Shown: piece by piece, positions 24,716 to 36,657 of the stretch | How positions within the stretch are numbered: the stretch's first letter is position 1 | How the letters are laid out: each line of letters starts with the position of its first letter | Program-made: the position numbers and the translations under genes | The notes under the pieces: model-generated | The model's input: the letters and a program-made list of their open reading frames with translations, nothing else | What the model was told of the DNA's origin: nothing | Database searches by the model: none | DNA from: Ignelater luminosus | Lineage: Eukaryota; Arthropoda; Insecta; Coleoptera; Elateridae | Length of the DNA: 64,000 nucleotides | Assembly: GCA_011009095.1 (NCBI GenBank) | Contig: VTPC01000457.1 | Span: forward strand, 1-64,000 | Direction of reading: 5' to 3'

Positions 24716-24942
24716 CACGAAATGCAAACAACGTTTTTTCTATAACCTTCAAACATTATTATTGATTGATTTTTTGAAGTAAATTATACCAAACAAGTGT
24801 GCAATGAAAATGCAAAATAATATTAATTTGCAACAATAAACAGAGTTACCTAACGTGTCATTTTTGTTTCTATGTACTTATAATTTAAATATTGTTTTAA
24901 ACAACCCCATGTGAAAGTTCTCATATCGACTGCAGCAGCCTA

Positions 24943-25209
24943 GTGTGCCTTGATAGTGTTTTATTAAATGTCATTTTTTTAATGGGTAGAGTGTGAACAC
25001 ACTTGTCAAAGAAGAGAGACAAAAATATACTTGTACGGCGAGTGTAAAGGATAGAATAAGAAATTACTATTAAGATTTTTCTTCTTTCCTTTACATCCAC
25101 AGTGAGAGTAGAGAGCTAACGTGTATATCTTTGTCTCTCTTGTTTGACAAGTGTGTCCACCCTCTCTCATTAGAAAAATGATATTTACTAAAACAATATC
25201 CAGGCACAC
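24943..25209. mobile_element. Palindromic MITE with ~90-bp arms
   Basis: The left arm starts GTGTGCCTTGATAGTG and includes CACACTTGTCAAAGAAGAGA; the right arm carries the inverse of both (TCTCTTGTTTGACAAGTGTG, CAATATCCAGGCACAC). TA flanks both sides (24941-24942, 25210-25211). The arms together make up most of the 267 bp. No coding content. Confidence 0.7.
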
Positions 25210-25621
25210 TATAGCAGCCTACTCATGACAATCTATGAAAGTTGAAATTCACTGCGCAGGTAGTGTCGTCATCTGTGATGTTTACGTTCCAAACAAAAGT
25301 TTTTACATACGGGATTTTAAGTGTTTTTGTGAAAATAAACTGCTCAACAATTGAAGTGGCCCACCAAAAAAAAAGATTGTTTTCGTGTTTATTAGAAACA
25401 AAAAGGCATCAACGGTTGTTGACATGTAATTTATAAATAATTCTTTTATTTTGATGTAAGATTTGTTTTGTAGAATCATAAAAATTTCGGAATTGAATAA
25501 TTTGAAAAGTAATTTAGTTCCCGAGTGCGTAGGGATATAATTTACAGAATTTTCAAAAATCCGTTTTCTTCGATTTTTGCTATAGAATATCAAATATTTT
25601 GACAACTAAAATAATGCCAGT

Positions 25622-25735
25622 ATGCCCTCTAATCCGTTAAGCAAAGATACTTTAAATCTAGCCTGCCGTTTAGTACAGCAAGGTAATTCTCAAAGAGAAG
25701 TTGGTCGATTACTATTGGGTTTTGTACATAAATAA
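25622..25735 (+). pseudogene. Tc1-type transposase N-terminal fragment
   Basis: A Met-initiated stretch reads L-N-L-A-C-R-L-V-Q-Q-G-N-S-Q-R-E-V-G-R-L-L, the helix-turn-helix start typical of Tc1-like transposases, and stops after 37 codons. The catalytic part was not found nearby. Confidence 0.5.
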
Positions 25736-27242
25736 AAATCCAACCAAATATACAAAATTAAGGTAGAATTATATATAAAAACAAAATCAAAGTTACCCAT
25801 GGTTATTTTCCATAACTACTTGTAGTTTCTGTCCTTTCTTTTTTTGATGAGCCACTTCAATTTACTGTTGAGCAGTTTAGTTTAAACTATGTATTATAAT
25901 ATACAGTGTGTTCATTTTAAAACGAACCAGGCTTAATAAGTCTAAAACTACTGTAAATACAAAAAAACGCCGAGACACATCGATTTTTATTTGGAGGGGG
26001 ACACTTTTTTACAGCTATGGAATAAGCGTAAGTGTAACTCCCTACCCCCCACTATTGCATGTGGGTCTAAAAGTGTCTAGAAAACGTCAAAGTTAATAAA
26101 ACACAAAGCACGAATAACCTATTTTAAAATTGAGCGAAAAAAATCCATCTAATTAGCGCCCATAGAACTGCCAAATACTGGAATTTTTTGGAATCTGTAA
26201 AAGAGGGAAGCAAATAATCGAGGAATTGATCGAATTGTAAAATCTTCACACAGGAATGGTGCTACAATGGTGAAAATCATAAAAAAAGTCATGCTTCAGA
26301 TAGGACATCAAAAATTTTAAAAGAGAAGCTTATAAGACGTTTTAGTAAGATTTATGCTCCAAGATCTATGCCTGAACATGGGAACATCAATTGCACCATT
26401 TGGAAATGTTGACTTTAGATCAGCTCATAGTCAATAGAAAGAAGACGTTTGAAGAAATTAATAAAAGATATAGCCAGAAAACTAAAAACCGGTCCAACAT
26501 GCCTTCGTCCTGTAAAGAGATTCTAGGCCCACTCAAAACAAAAATTTATGAGGATTGGTCAGCATCAATTCAAAAACTGCTCATGCAGTGAACACAAACA
26601 AAACTTCTAAAATTCCAGAGGAATTATTTTCAAGGACTTTTTCAAAGTTTTCGTGAGAAAATTAGTACAGCACCTAAAAGTGGGCCATTATAGTACCTAT
26701 AATTAATTACAAGTGTTATAATAAATTTTGAATCACTTCAGCTATTGGTGTTTTGATAAAATAATCACAAAAAATAGTGCAGATTTTTAGTCGCATAGTT
26801 CAAACCTTATTATCAAATACAAAAATTTACAAATATTACATCAAATTCAGTTCTCACTTTATGACATTACTCAAAAATTCTTAAGAGGTAACAAAATACA
26901 ATCAGAAATCCAAGTTAGAAACAACAGAGGAAAGTTATTGCACACAGGAAAGCTAATGAACCAGAATAACAAGATGTCTTGGCATATTATGACTAAATAC
27001 CACATTATTAATTTAATTGCTATTTTTTAAAAATAAAAAATTTATTTATTTAGTTCCATAAACAAATAATTTTCGTTTATGGATGAATTTTCTTTTTTTT
27101 GAATTTAAACTTTAGTTTCAATATTATGCGATAAAATTAAACCACGGTATAAAGTGTGGCATCTTTCATTAACAGCTTCTAGCAGCAGCCTATAAACAAG
27201 TTTTCTAAACTAATACAACAAAGAATTATGCACTAACAATAT
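25736..27242. other. Intron with transposon debris
   Basis: ACAGTGTGTTCATTTTAAAA near 25902 looks like a single transposon end. The short frame at 26391-26591 has no recognised family. Nothing else supported. Confidence 0.35.
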
Positions 27243-27400
27243 CTAGTGCCTAAATTCTGATTCAATGATTCTTCCATAAAATATTATATTAGTGGACTCT
27301 TCCTCTTTAGATTGTAGAAGTATGACAAAAGGATGATCCGCTTTAAACACGATGTTTTCTATAGGCGATAAGGGGGCGCAAAAAGCTGCCATTATCAATC
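27243..27400 (-). CDS. Serpin cassette 10: predicted P1 Phe, acceptor next to a transposon
   Basis: The acceptor is GATATTTTCCAG|GA; 158 nt. The loop is G-L-I-M-A-A-F-C-A-P-L, with Phe at predicted P1 and Cys at P1', a chymotrypsin-like specificity. F-K-A-D-H-P-F and I-I-F-Y-G-R-I are intact; the end E-S-E-F-R-H has Ser for the usual Pro. Only 24 bases separate the acceptor from the end of a DD41D transposon at 27425-28729, so its native branch-point region has been moved 1.3 kb away unless the branch point lies within those 24 bases. It is related to cassettes 11-13. Confidence 0.83.
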
Positions 27401-27424
27401 CTGGAAAATATCATAATTTAGATA

Positions 27425-28729
27425 AAGGGTTTTCCAATAAGAGGTGTTATTTTGAATAGCCCGCTATTTCGGTAGATGTCACTTTTGAAGCTATCATTTT
27501 TTGACATTTGACAAGTAGAAACTACGCCATTAATAAATATGGAACGATACACGCTTCAACAACGCATTGAAATTATTAAAATTCACTATACAAATGGTGA
27601 AGATTTGGCAGAGACGGTTCGTAAAACTCGAACATTTTTGGGTCACCGTGAAGCACCTTGTCGGACCGCAATACAGAAATTGGTGAAAAAATTCGAGCTC
27701 TTGGGACAAGTTAGTGATGTGAAGAATAAAACCCGTGCACGTCGCTCAAGAACAGCCGAGAATATTGCTGTTGTAGCCGAAAGTGTTAAAGAAAACCCAG
27801 GTTTGTCCATTCCTCGTCGTTCTTTGGAATTAGCCATTCCACAAACGTCATTACACCGTATTTTGCATAAAGATTTGGGTCTTAAGGCTTATAAAGTCCA
27901 GTTAACACAAGAACTCAAGCCGGCCGATCATCAACAACGTCGTGTCTTTGCTGATTGGGTCGTTGAAATGCATGAAAATGATCCAGAATTCCATCGAAAA
28001 ATCATCTTGAGTGATGAGGCCCATTTCCACCTCGGTGGCTTCGTCAACAAGCAAAATTGTCGGATCTGGGGCTCAGAAAATCCAAGAGTTATTGTTGAAA
28101 AGTCTCTCTATCCTCAACGTGTGACTGTTTGGTGCGGTTTATGGTCCGGCGGAGTCATTGGACCTTACTTTTTCGAAAATGAGGCTGGAGCAACAGTTAC
28201 GGTGACTGGATTGCGCTATCGAGAGATGATTAACGATTTTTTATGGCCGGAATTGGATGGTATTGATCTGGACAACGTTTACTTTCAACAAGACGGCGCT
28301 ACGTGCCACACAAGCAACGAAACCATTGATCTTTTACGGAAAAAGTTTCCGGACCGTGTTATCTCTCGAAGAGGTGATCACAATTGGCCACCGAGATCTT
28401 GTGATTTAACACCTTGCGACTTCTTTCTTTGGGGCCACGTGAAAGAGAAGGTCTACGCCAACAGCCCAGCGTCGATTCAAGACCTCAAAGATGGAATTCG
28501 TGAGGCTATCGAGGACATAGGGCAGCCACTTTGCGATTTGGTTATGGAAAATTTCATGAAAAGGATATTGTCCTGTAAGCGTGGTCGTGGTGGTCATTTG
28601 CCTGATGTTATTTTCCACTATTAACGGCATACCTTCCTCTTTATAATGAAATAAACATCCGATCATTTATATTAAAAAATGGCACTTTTCTTTGAATATC
28701 AAAATAACACCTCTTATTGGAAAACCCTT
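27425..28729 (+). mobile_element. DD41D mariner-superfamily transposon, apparently intact
   Basis: Perfect 31-bp inverted repeats (27425-27455 and 28699-28729, starting AAGGGTTTTCCAATAAGAGG) are flanked by TA on both sides (27423-27424, 28730-28731). One uninterrupted transposase frame lies between them. Perfect ends and an open frame suggest recent arrival. It inserted 24 bases from the acceptor of serpin cassette 10, in the opposite orientation to the serpin gene. Confidence 0.93.
27539..28624 (+). CDS. DD41D transposase (rosa-like, 361 aa)
   Basis: The frame opens with a helix-turn-helix region (M-E-R-Y-T-L-Q-Q-R-I-E-I-I) and a second at about residues 65-115. The catalytic triad is visible: L-S-D-E-A-H-F near 158, Q-Q-D-G-A-T-C-H near 250, and C-D-L-T-P-C-D-F-F-L-W near 290. 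Counting 41 residues between the second and third Asp places it in the DD41D group, to which the rosa elements belong. Length and ending (G-G-H-L-P-D-V-I-F) fit a full transposase, which would bind the terminal repeats and cut and paste at TA. No stop or frameshift is present. Confidence 0.93.
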   Translation: MERYTLQQRIEIIKIHYTNGEDLAETVRKTRTFLGHREAPCRTAIQKLVKKFELLGQVSDVKNKTRARRSRTAENIAVVAESVKENPGLSIPRRSLELAIPQTSLHRILHKDLGLKAYKVQLTQELKPADHQQRRVFADWVVEMHENDPEFHRKIILSDEAHFHLGGFVNKQNCRIWGSENPRVIVEKSLYPQRVTVWCGLWSGGVIGPYFFENEAGATVTVTGLRYREMINDFLWPELDGIDLDNVYFQQDGATCHTSNETIDLLRKKFPDRVISRRGDHNWPPRSCDLTPCDFFLWGHVKEKVYANSPASIQDLKDGIREAIEDIGQPLCDLVMENFMKRILSCKRGRGGHLPDVIFHY

Positions 28730-29344
28730 TATGTTATTTTCCTTTAGTGATTATTTAATCAGCAAACTAAACAAATTACTAATTAGGAAAAGCAACATAA
28801 AACACAGGAAACTCAATGCGAATTTTTTTACAAATAAATGTTATATCAATAAACACAGATTGCTTCTCTTTATACTATAGAATGTTTGCTCTCTGTTAAT
28901 TAAGATACAAATGGCTTCTTGTAAACAACTAATAATATGGTAAACTGTGACATCACGTTTTAGGGATTGGTACCAAATCAAGAAGTCTTGATTTGTACAT
29001 TTGAGGCATGCTACTGCAAGGCGATTCAATGTTGTATGTGTTTATACTGATGCGGCTGATAGCATAACATGCTGCAATTACGGTGAATAGATGTGCAGAT
29101 AAGGGAAATACAATGTTGATTAAGAAATCAGATATTGCAGTTAGTCCTATTAAATAATTTTGGTGTTATACCAACTAGAAATGTGAAGAACATTGTTCAT
29201 ATGAAAACTTTATTCAATTTTATTATTATACATGTACAAAATAATTTTTAAATTATTATATCAATAACATAATACTAAACAACTCAAATGTACTTTTTCC
29301 ATGTTTTCCAGAATTTTATTTTAAGAATGTTAAACCAAAATCAT

Positions 29345-29499
29345 TCATTCAGTTTCCGGTTTGGTAATTCGTCCATAAAATAGTATTGTTTTAGATTCAT
29401 CATATTTTGATTGAAGAAACGCTATAAATGGATGCTCTGCTCTAAATATGATGTTCTCAACGACAGGAATCATTGCACAGCATGCCACTGCCACTAAAC
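29345..29499 (-). CDS. Serpin cassette 9: predicted P1 Cys
   Basis: The acceptor is ATTTGTAG|GT; 155 nt. The loop is G-L-V-A-V-A-C-C-A-M-I-P, so P1 and P1' are both Cys in the shared register. The motif is F-R-A-E-H-P-F, with Glu replacing the Asp, followed by I-A-F-L-Q, I-L-F-Y-G-R-I and T-K-P-E. It is related to cassette 14 (shared S-K-Y-x-E-S-K-T segment). TTTATT occurs near 29206-29220. There is no in-frame Met, so it is visible only as a spliced exon. Confidence 0.8.
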
Positions 29500-30409
29500 C
29501 TACAAATTATACAAATTCATTTGTATCAAAAAGTATAACTCATTTTTGAAACTACATGTGTAGATGCTTTTTCTTATTCATCAATCAACCAAATGAGAAG
29601 AATTGATGTACAAATAGGGAACAAATGGTAAGTATACAGAGCGTCCCATTTAAAATAAGAATTGTCATTTCTGGTGGGAGGGCAAGTGTTTACTGAGACC
29701 GTGAGTGCATTTCAAAATATAGCAAAACGTGTAATTTATACACCAAAATTCTATTTCAATTGGTTAATAGAAAAAAAAGGATGAACCTTTTCAGACTCAT
29801 CCAGTATACTCCTACATATTGGGACATGTCAAGTATTTCAGTATCGAGTTTTTAGTAAATTGTATAGTCGAGGTATCCTGGCGTCTGTTAGTAAACAACA
29901 CACAATGCATACAAAGAGCTTGTACTGTAGTGGCCATATTGAATGTTTTTAGTGCATCAAGTATAATACCCACCCCAAAATGCATAAGACTCAGCATTGT
30001 CGATTATACCAATTTGATATTATTTTGGTAGACGGACTAATAATATGTGGAACAATAAACAAAAATGTCAAATTTCTAAAAATCTCTCGAAAAGTGTGGT
30101 TTGCTAAAACCATTTAAAACTGATAAAAAATGTTTTGCATATGTTAATAAAGAAAATACCTCATGACGAATAATCAAAGGTTTGTGTGCATTCAAAAATA
30201 GTTATACTATCCATTTTCAAGAGATCAATTGAATTAAAAGAATATTCAGTAGTTTGAAATATACTGATCCTGATTTAGATTTAACAAATAGTACAAGCTT
30301 TTAAAAATACAAAATAGCAATTTTGCATCAAATAAAACCTCAAAACCATTACTTTTCATTTCCATAACTAAATAGTTATCAAACACTACAATAAATATAT
30401 ATAGATATG

Positions 30410-30552
30410 TTAAGCATCATTTGGTCTAACAATTCTTCCATAAAAAAGTATTTCAACAGTGTCAGTATGCTTGCATTGTAATATCACTATGAATGGATGA
30501 TCCATATTGAAGTGGAATTTCCTTTGCATCTTAAGAAGACAAATCTTTGCAC
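30410..30552 (-). CDS. Serpin cassette 8: atypical RCL without the P1' Cys
   Basis: The acceptor is TTATTTTGTAG|GT; 143 nt. The loop is G-A-K-I-C-L-L-K-M-Q-R-K, with Cys much earlier than in the others; the six-residue register gives Leu at P1 and Lys at P1'. The shutter motif is F-N-M-D-H-P-F (Ala to Met). The rest, I-L-F-Y-G-R-I and R-P-N-D-A, is well kept. The coding frame and acceptor are intact, so it looks functional but divergent. Confidence 0.78.
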
Positions 30553-31999
30553 CTACAAAATAATAAATATCATTGAAATAAGAAAATATAGATGAAAGTT
30601 TACAAGCTTGGTTAAGCATTCAGAATCTAATATATTTTTAGAGGAAAAAAAATAAACCCTTGGTTAGACTGTTTTAGTACATAACAATTATATTTGCCTT
30701 TAATTAAGTAATTCTTTCCTGTACTCTTCATTCTCATTAATGTTCATTAAACAATCAAACTTTTCCATTTTGTCTATATCTGGAGAGATATCCTTCATAT
30801 TCATTAGACCACATGCATAAAAAGTGTAGTACAATGCTTTCATTCAAATTAAGTCTCTATAGAAAATAAAATTAGAATCATAATCAAATTGATCTTTTTA
30901 TTGTAAATCATCATATTAATTTATTATTTACTTTTAAACTGATTACACTACAAATTTCACTCCGCAACAGATGGAAAAAGACTGAGGAATACAATTTACA
31001 TTATTTCATTTATCAAACTTATTTGAGAGAGACCAATTTACTTGAGAACACATAAAGACTCCAGAAACAGAACATTATTTTTTCCAGTAGTGTAACATGA
31101 ATGTTCCAAAAAAAAGTGGGTTTGGACTACTCTACATTGTTATCACTGCCTCTAAAGGAAATGTCAAACACAAAAATATGTGATGTGCCATTTTGACTGG
31201 AAACCCTAAAACCCTCAATTGTTTTGATTTTGAAGATGGAAATCCAAAAAATACACAACTGTGCTAATGATGCATGTTTATGTATTGAAGGGTGGGAGGA
31301 TTACTTTCAGTTAGGCTAGATTTTTAAATGTGGAGCAGAGAAAACTTTTTAATAGTTCTGAGATCTCTTCATTTTATAACTTTCATAGACAGAGCAGTGG
31401 TTCAGTTAGTATTTAGGTTACAAATTGGCTACTATTAAAACATTTTGAATGACTAGAACACAAATTATTATTCCATTTCAAGCTTCAGAACATTCTTGGA
31501 GAGCGCTGTTAAGAGTTCCTCATCTTCACAAAGATACTTAAAATTCGATCTCATATAATGGAATTTGTTTTGTTTTTCTATTTTGACCTCTACAGCTTAT
31601 AAATTACTTGTTTGATGAAACGTCACAACTAATTAAGTATCTTCAACCTGTAACATCTTGCAAATTGCCTCTTCTTCAGTAAGTCAACCAGCTGATCCTC
31701 AATTAAGCAATTTTGTAACAGACAATTCTATCTGACAAGAAATATTGTTTAGACAAAAAGAGACAACCAATATAATTACTGAAAGTTGGTAGAAGAAAGA
31801 ATAACGTTGAGGTTTTTAACACAATTTATTTTTATTTCTCTAACCGACAAGACACAATATAACAATCTCAACATAAAACATTATCTTAACTTTCTAATTT
31901 CTAATATGTGAATATTTTAATATAAAGATATACTCATATTCTTTGTTGTGCTACTGTTGCAACTATTTAGTTCTTACAAAAACAACATTTATATAAATA
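30553..31999. other. Intron and 3' flank of cassette 7
   Basis: No coding sequence seen. 31590-31900 matches the 3' flank of cassette 5 at 40080-40400 and holds AATAAA signals on the minus strand near 31830. Confidence 0.5.
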
Positions 32000-32148
32000 T
32001 TATTTTGGCTCTGCAATTTTGCCGTAAAATAGCATTCCAGTAGATGAATCACATTTCAATTGAATAAATATTATGAATGGATGATCGACTCTAAATACAA
32101 TGTCCTCCTGAATAACCATCATGAGACACTCCGGCATGATCACTAAAC
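32000..32148 (-). CDS. Serpin cassette 7: predicted P1 Glu
   Basis: The acceptor is GTATTTATAG|GT; 149 nt. The loop is G-L-V-I-M-P-E-C-L-M-M, with Glu at predicted P1, Cys at P1' and Pro at P2. The core is F-R-V-D-H-P-F (Ala to Val), then G-M-L-F-Y-G-K-I and A-E-P-K. It pairs with cassette 5 in loop, core and flanks: both have the same CTTTGTTGTGCTACTGTTGC stretch in the 3' flank and a Penelope-like fragment on the 5' side. AATAAA signals lie near 31830. Confidence 0.86.
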
Positions 32149-32529
32149 CTATAAATACACCCAAGTTATAATAAAGACAGTATGTTACAGTTACAGTGAT
32201 TGAATATGCAGAATGTTTCAAAGATACGTGCTCTACATATAATATTGAAACAACTTAAAAAGTCCTATAACTTGTTTTCAGATATGCAGTCTTAGACATC
32301 CAGGCTGTTTAGCAAGTGCGTCATTCCTTCCCTAAACCAAAGAAGTCCTAATATAAAAAGGGTTTCATGTCAGTATTACATCTTGTGCTGAAAATGTTGG
32401 AAAAACAAACAAAGCTTCAACTCTGGAAAACTGAATAATTGAAATGAATTAGTCTTTTTCTCAATTTGCATATAGATTTCAATTATTTATTTTTTTTACT
32501 AATTTTCACTAATTTTAAAATTAACAACT

Positions 32530-32930
32530 ATGCAAAACTTTTATTTTAAAAGAAACAAGAAGTTCCATGTTAAAGATGATATCATGAAATCAGGAATTCA
32601 CAAATTAAACTGCTCATTCTGCAATTCTGTATACATTGGTCTAAAGCTTTGAAATTTTGATGTTAGATACGAAGATCATGTACGTTGTTACAAACACAAA
32701 CACCTAGACCTATCCAATTATGCAAAACCCCTAACGGAACATAATCATCATACGACCACAAACAACCACATTGAATTTTAAACTTTTGCAATAATAAATG
32801 CAAAGTAGATATTTTGGAAACATTTGAAATTTACAAAGACAAACACAAAGCACCTGAGCAGATTGACCTTATAAAATTGTGGTTGCTACAAGTGTTGGAT
32901 GAAAACTGAAGACCATAGCTTTTGATTTGA
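32530..32930 (+). pseudogene. Penelope-like element fragment (GIY-YIG end), cassette 7 side
   Basis: Degraded coding sequence with K-S-G-I-H-K-L-N-C-S-F-C-N-S-V-Y-I-G, then N-F-D-V-R-Y-E-D-H-V and Y-K-H-K-H, ending in E-I-Y-K-D-K-H-K-A. This is the GIY-YIG endonuclease end of a Penelope-like retroelement. It shares its first 50 bases and its 3' part with the copy at 41357-42490 but lacks the central part, so it is an internally deleted sister from the cassette block duplication. Confidence 0.7.
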
Positions 32931-34599
32931 CCTGAGATCAAGTCAACTTGTTTATGTATGCCTTTGATAACGATATGTATATAGGGGGATGTGTATTAGG
33001 ATCTCAGAAACCGTAGGAGATACAAAGTCAATTAAATTAGCAAAAAATTGCCTATTTTGGAGATCAATTTACAAATGTTTTTGTACTTTTCAAAACAACA
33101 CTTGGCCCACTAATTTTGCTAATCTCAGGGAAATTAACAATTCGTAACTTTCATCTAAAATGGTTGGAGTGCATTTCACCCTGATTTATCTAAGACGCAT
33201 AATTTGCAGGGAATTAACATCTTTCAAACCCGTTTTACATTGACTATTATGCAGTAGATGTCAGTGCAGCGTTTAAGTTCCTAAAGAGCCCCGCCTCCAA
33301 AGGGGTAATAAAATATATGTATTTTGCTTTTGTGGTAATTACAATTAGAGATATAATTTTCGCATTCAAATCAGCAGTTATTTTTTTTATTTATTAGCTA
33401 AAAATGGTTATAATCGTGGAAGTATTAGTTATTTTTTGCTGCAGAGAAAAATTAGATGATTGATTAACAAATTTTGAGTTTGTGTACCTCTAATTCAAAT
33501 TTGAAATATTATCTTTCTTAATGCGTTCTATATAAGACACCCGTAACCATATTTCGGTTTTGTTGTATCAAGAAACAGGTAGACAGGGACGCTCAAACCA
33601 CCACGTGCGCAAGAGATGTAACGCACATGGACGGCATCTCCGAATAGGCAAGAATTTCTGAAATTGAGATTTTTTATTTGAATATTACTTTTATTACTTT
33701 TGGAGTATTAAAAAGGGAAGGAGGAAAGTTGGATACTGTTTGTTATTTTTTAAATGTTTTTAATAAATTGAAAACGGATGCAATTTAAATAGATAATGTA
33801 TTTATTGTTGCTGTTATTTATTCTTTGGTTTTAGACCGTTCTAAGAAATTATTAAAATCTTTTTATATACTTGTTAGCATTTATTTTGTCCACCCAAGCG
33901 TTTCAAAATTCTTATTTCTGATTTCACCTTTAGTGTTTCTCAAAATCATCAGTTCTATGTTTTGTCATTAAATAAATAAAGTTCAAACCTAATTAACCCT
34001 GAAAATTGTATGAACATAATGAAAGGCTTAGCAAGTACATATGTAAAAGAAATGTTATTAATTTTTTAAAACGACTTAAAACCAACGAAAAATAATCTCA
34101 TACAAAACCTGCGTATAAAATTCCTGCAACTACCTAATTAAAGAAGAACCTTATTTACTTTTTGTTTAGAGTATCATAAAATAAACCATTCTTCTATCAA
34201 TACGGTGAGCAGATGATGAAAAATGTCAACGGAAATAAAAACATGAATGTAGAAACTGCTGACGAATATATGCAAACAGATAGCGCTAACAGTGATAAGA
34301 CAGAAAAAACCCAAATATCCATTCAGTCGAAATCCAAAACAACATCTGTTAGGTGAGCAGACATTTTGATTTTATTAGTTGTTGATATGTAAATCCATTG
34401 TTCCTTTCCAATTTTTGGGGCTCGTAAGCTGAAAGTAAGCCTTTTGGTAGGGAATACAAATAGAAATAGCTATTTATGAACTAAGGATCGTAAGTGTCAC
34501 TTTTTAGTCAAGAATGTAGTTTGCAAGCCGAAGCCCGTAGGGCTGAGGTTTCCCAATAATTCGAGACAAAAAGTAAAGCCCGAAGTGCATACAAGATTT

Positions 34600-35705
34600 T
34601 TCGTCATGCTTGCATACCATTCAAAAATTTACTAGTATAAGATTTGGGGATTTACTGAACGACATTATGGCATGTACAAATCGATTAGTTTATCATGCCG
34701 CTAGTTTAGTAAAAAATATGACCACCAACACTGCCGAAAACTACAATTCCGTTCTGGAAAAATTTATAGGTGGAAAAAGAATAAACTTTTCCAAAACAGG
34801 GAATTATGAAATGAGATATCACGGTGCTGCAATTTCTTTAAATAGTGGTGGCAATTTTCATGCAGCAGTTCACGAAGCCATCATAAAGTAAAGTCCGGGA
34901 CGTCATACACAAAAGTATGCTGCTAACAAAAAAAAAGCATTATGTCGTAGAAAATTGTACTATGACAAGAACAGATATAAAGCTAAACAAAAGACGACCA
35001 CTAAGTTTATTGACGCAGATGAAGACTATGGTCCAAATTTACAAATGTCAGAGATCGGCGAGAAAGAATTGAAAGAAAAGTTTATGCAGAAACTGAATAA
35101 AACTGCAGATGAAATCATGAGTATTTTTCAATTAATACTGCAGCAAAATAATTCAGCTGTATGGTTTGAGGAACGCAGAAAACGAATAACTGCTTCCTCG
35201 TTTGGAAAAGTCTGTAAGATGAAACGGACAACAAATCCAAAAAATACCATAAAATATTTAATTAATGGGTTCAGCAGCATAAAGGCAACTAACTATGGGA
35301 TAGACAATGAACCTATAGCTCGCAAAAACTTCGAAAGTAGGAGTGGTCTAAAAGTTGAAGAATGTGGTTTCTTCATCGATTATGAGGATTGTTATATCAG
35401 AGCAACACCTGATGGTTTAATAGGTAGTAATGGCATAATTGAAATTAAGTGTCCTTATAGTGCACGATTTTCAACTGTAAAAGAAGCCGTCTAGAATAAA
35501 ACCATAAAATTCGCAACTTTAACTGCCGATGACAAATTATATTTAAAAAGAAATGACAACTACTATTATCAAGTCCAATGCCAGTTGCATGTAACAAGAA
35601 GAGACTATTGCTATTTTATTTGTTGGACACCAAAAGAATTTTTGTTCGAGAAAATCTTACGAGATGACCAGATTTTTGCTAAATGTAAGGAAATTTTACT
35701 TTGAC
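34600..35705 (+). pseudogene. Mutator-like/YqaJ-exonuclease ORF, broken
   Basis: The first frame (34610-34891) carries N-T-A-E-N-Y-N-S-V-L-E-K-F-I-G-G-K-R-I-N-F, a segment of insect Mutator-like transposase proteins. After a stop the frame continues (34955-35494) into a YqaJ-type nuclease: W-F-E-E-R-R-K-R-I-T-A-S-S-F-G, Y-G-I-D-N-E-P-I-A-R, A-T-P-D-G-L-I-G, I-I-E-I-K-C-P, and past another stop Y-Y-Q-V-Q-C-Q-L-H-V. The D and E-x-K residues of the nuclease site are present. YqaJ nucleases are exonucleases of the lambda-exonuclease fold. Two in-frame stops make this copy non-functional as read. Confidence 0.7.
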
Positions 35706-36004
35706 CATTATTTACCGGAATTATTAAAATTAAAATATAAAGTCTGAATAAAAATTATAATGGGAAATGGTGTATTTTTGAATTATTAGTACGTGATAAA
35801 CTCGATGCAAACTTTTATATTTCTTAGAATACTGCACTAAATAGTACGCATATGGAGCGGCAAATGGAAATTATACGACGATACATTTATTCTTATTATT
35901 TTATATATATGTATTACGCTTCGTTCAAACGGATTTCCTTATACTCTTCCTAGTCATTTTCGTCAGAAGTTCAGTTCATGTGATTCTTTTGCATAGTCGA
36001 TATC

Positions 36005-36340
36005 TAACAAAATGATACCGAAACGTCATCTCAAACGTCTTAATATTAAACAAAAAAATTGAAATTTTAAAAAACGTCGAAAATGGTATTAAGAAAAAAA
36101 CCATTACCAAAGAATACGAAATACCGCCTAGTACACTATCTGCTATTATCAAAAATTACATCCTACCGATCAAGAAATCGTAGATAGTGTGGCTTCAAAT
36201 GTTACTCAAAACGAAGACCAAGAAAACAGTGATGATAACGACACTGAAGAAGCTGCGCCAACTAGACCTTCACATCGAGAAATTCAAAATGCCTTCAACA
36301 CACTGAAGAACTTTTTTACGATGGGAGAAAATTAGTGAAG
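36005..36340 (+). pseudogene. pogo/Tigger-type transposase remnant
   Basis: The N-terminal CENP-B-like helix-turn-helix is readable across a frame change: M-I-P-K-R-H-L-K-R-L, then K-T-I-T-K-E-Y-E-I-P-P-S-T-L-S-A-I-I. The catalytic part is missing and an acidic C-terminal tail follows directly (N-S-D-D-N-D-T-E-E-A-A; I-Q-N-A-F-N-T-L-K-N-F-F). At 36592-36655, GTAACTCG and CGAGTTATGTAGGTTCCACC look like the right terminal repeat. The left end was not found. Confidence 0.6.
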
Positions 36341-36657
36341 ATTGAAACATTTTATGAAACTATTTGTATCAAAAAAATATCCACCAAAACCTAATCACTG
36401 ATTCAATGAAAATATTTCCAAACAGGAAACAAACAAATCACTGATTATTTTCATAAAAAATAAAATTTATATGTATGTATCGATTTTATACGCAATTACA
36501 TACGAAATAATATTTTTATACTTTGCATTTAATAAACTATGTACATTTTTATGTATTAAACGACAATTGCATATAAAAAAAATTATTTTCCGTAACTCGT
36601 ATTTTTTATAACTCGAACTAATATTTGGATTTCGAGTTATGTAGGTTCCACCATAGT

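Noticed and set aside
24326-24765. Five reading frames of about 130 codons across the gap
   Set aside because: They consist almost wholly of unknown bases; only a few real codons lie at each end.
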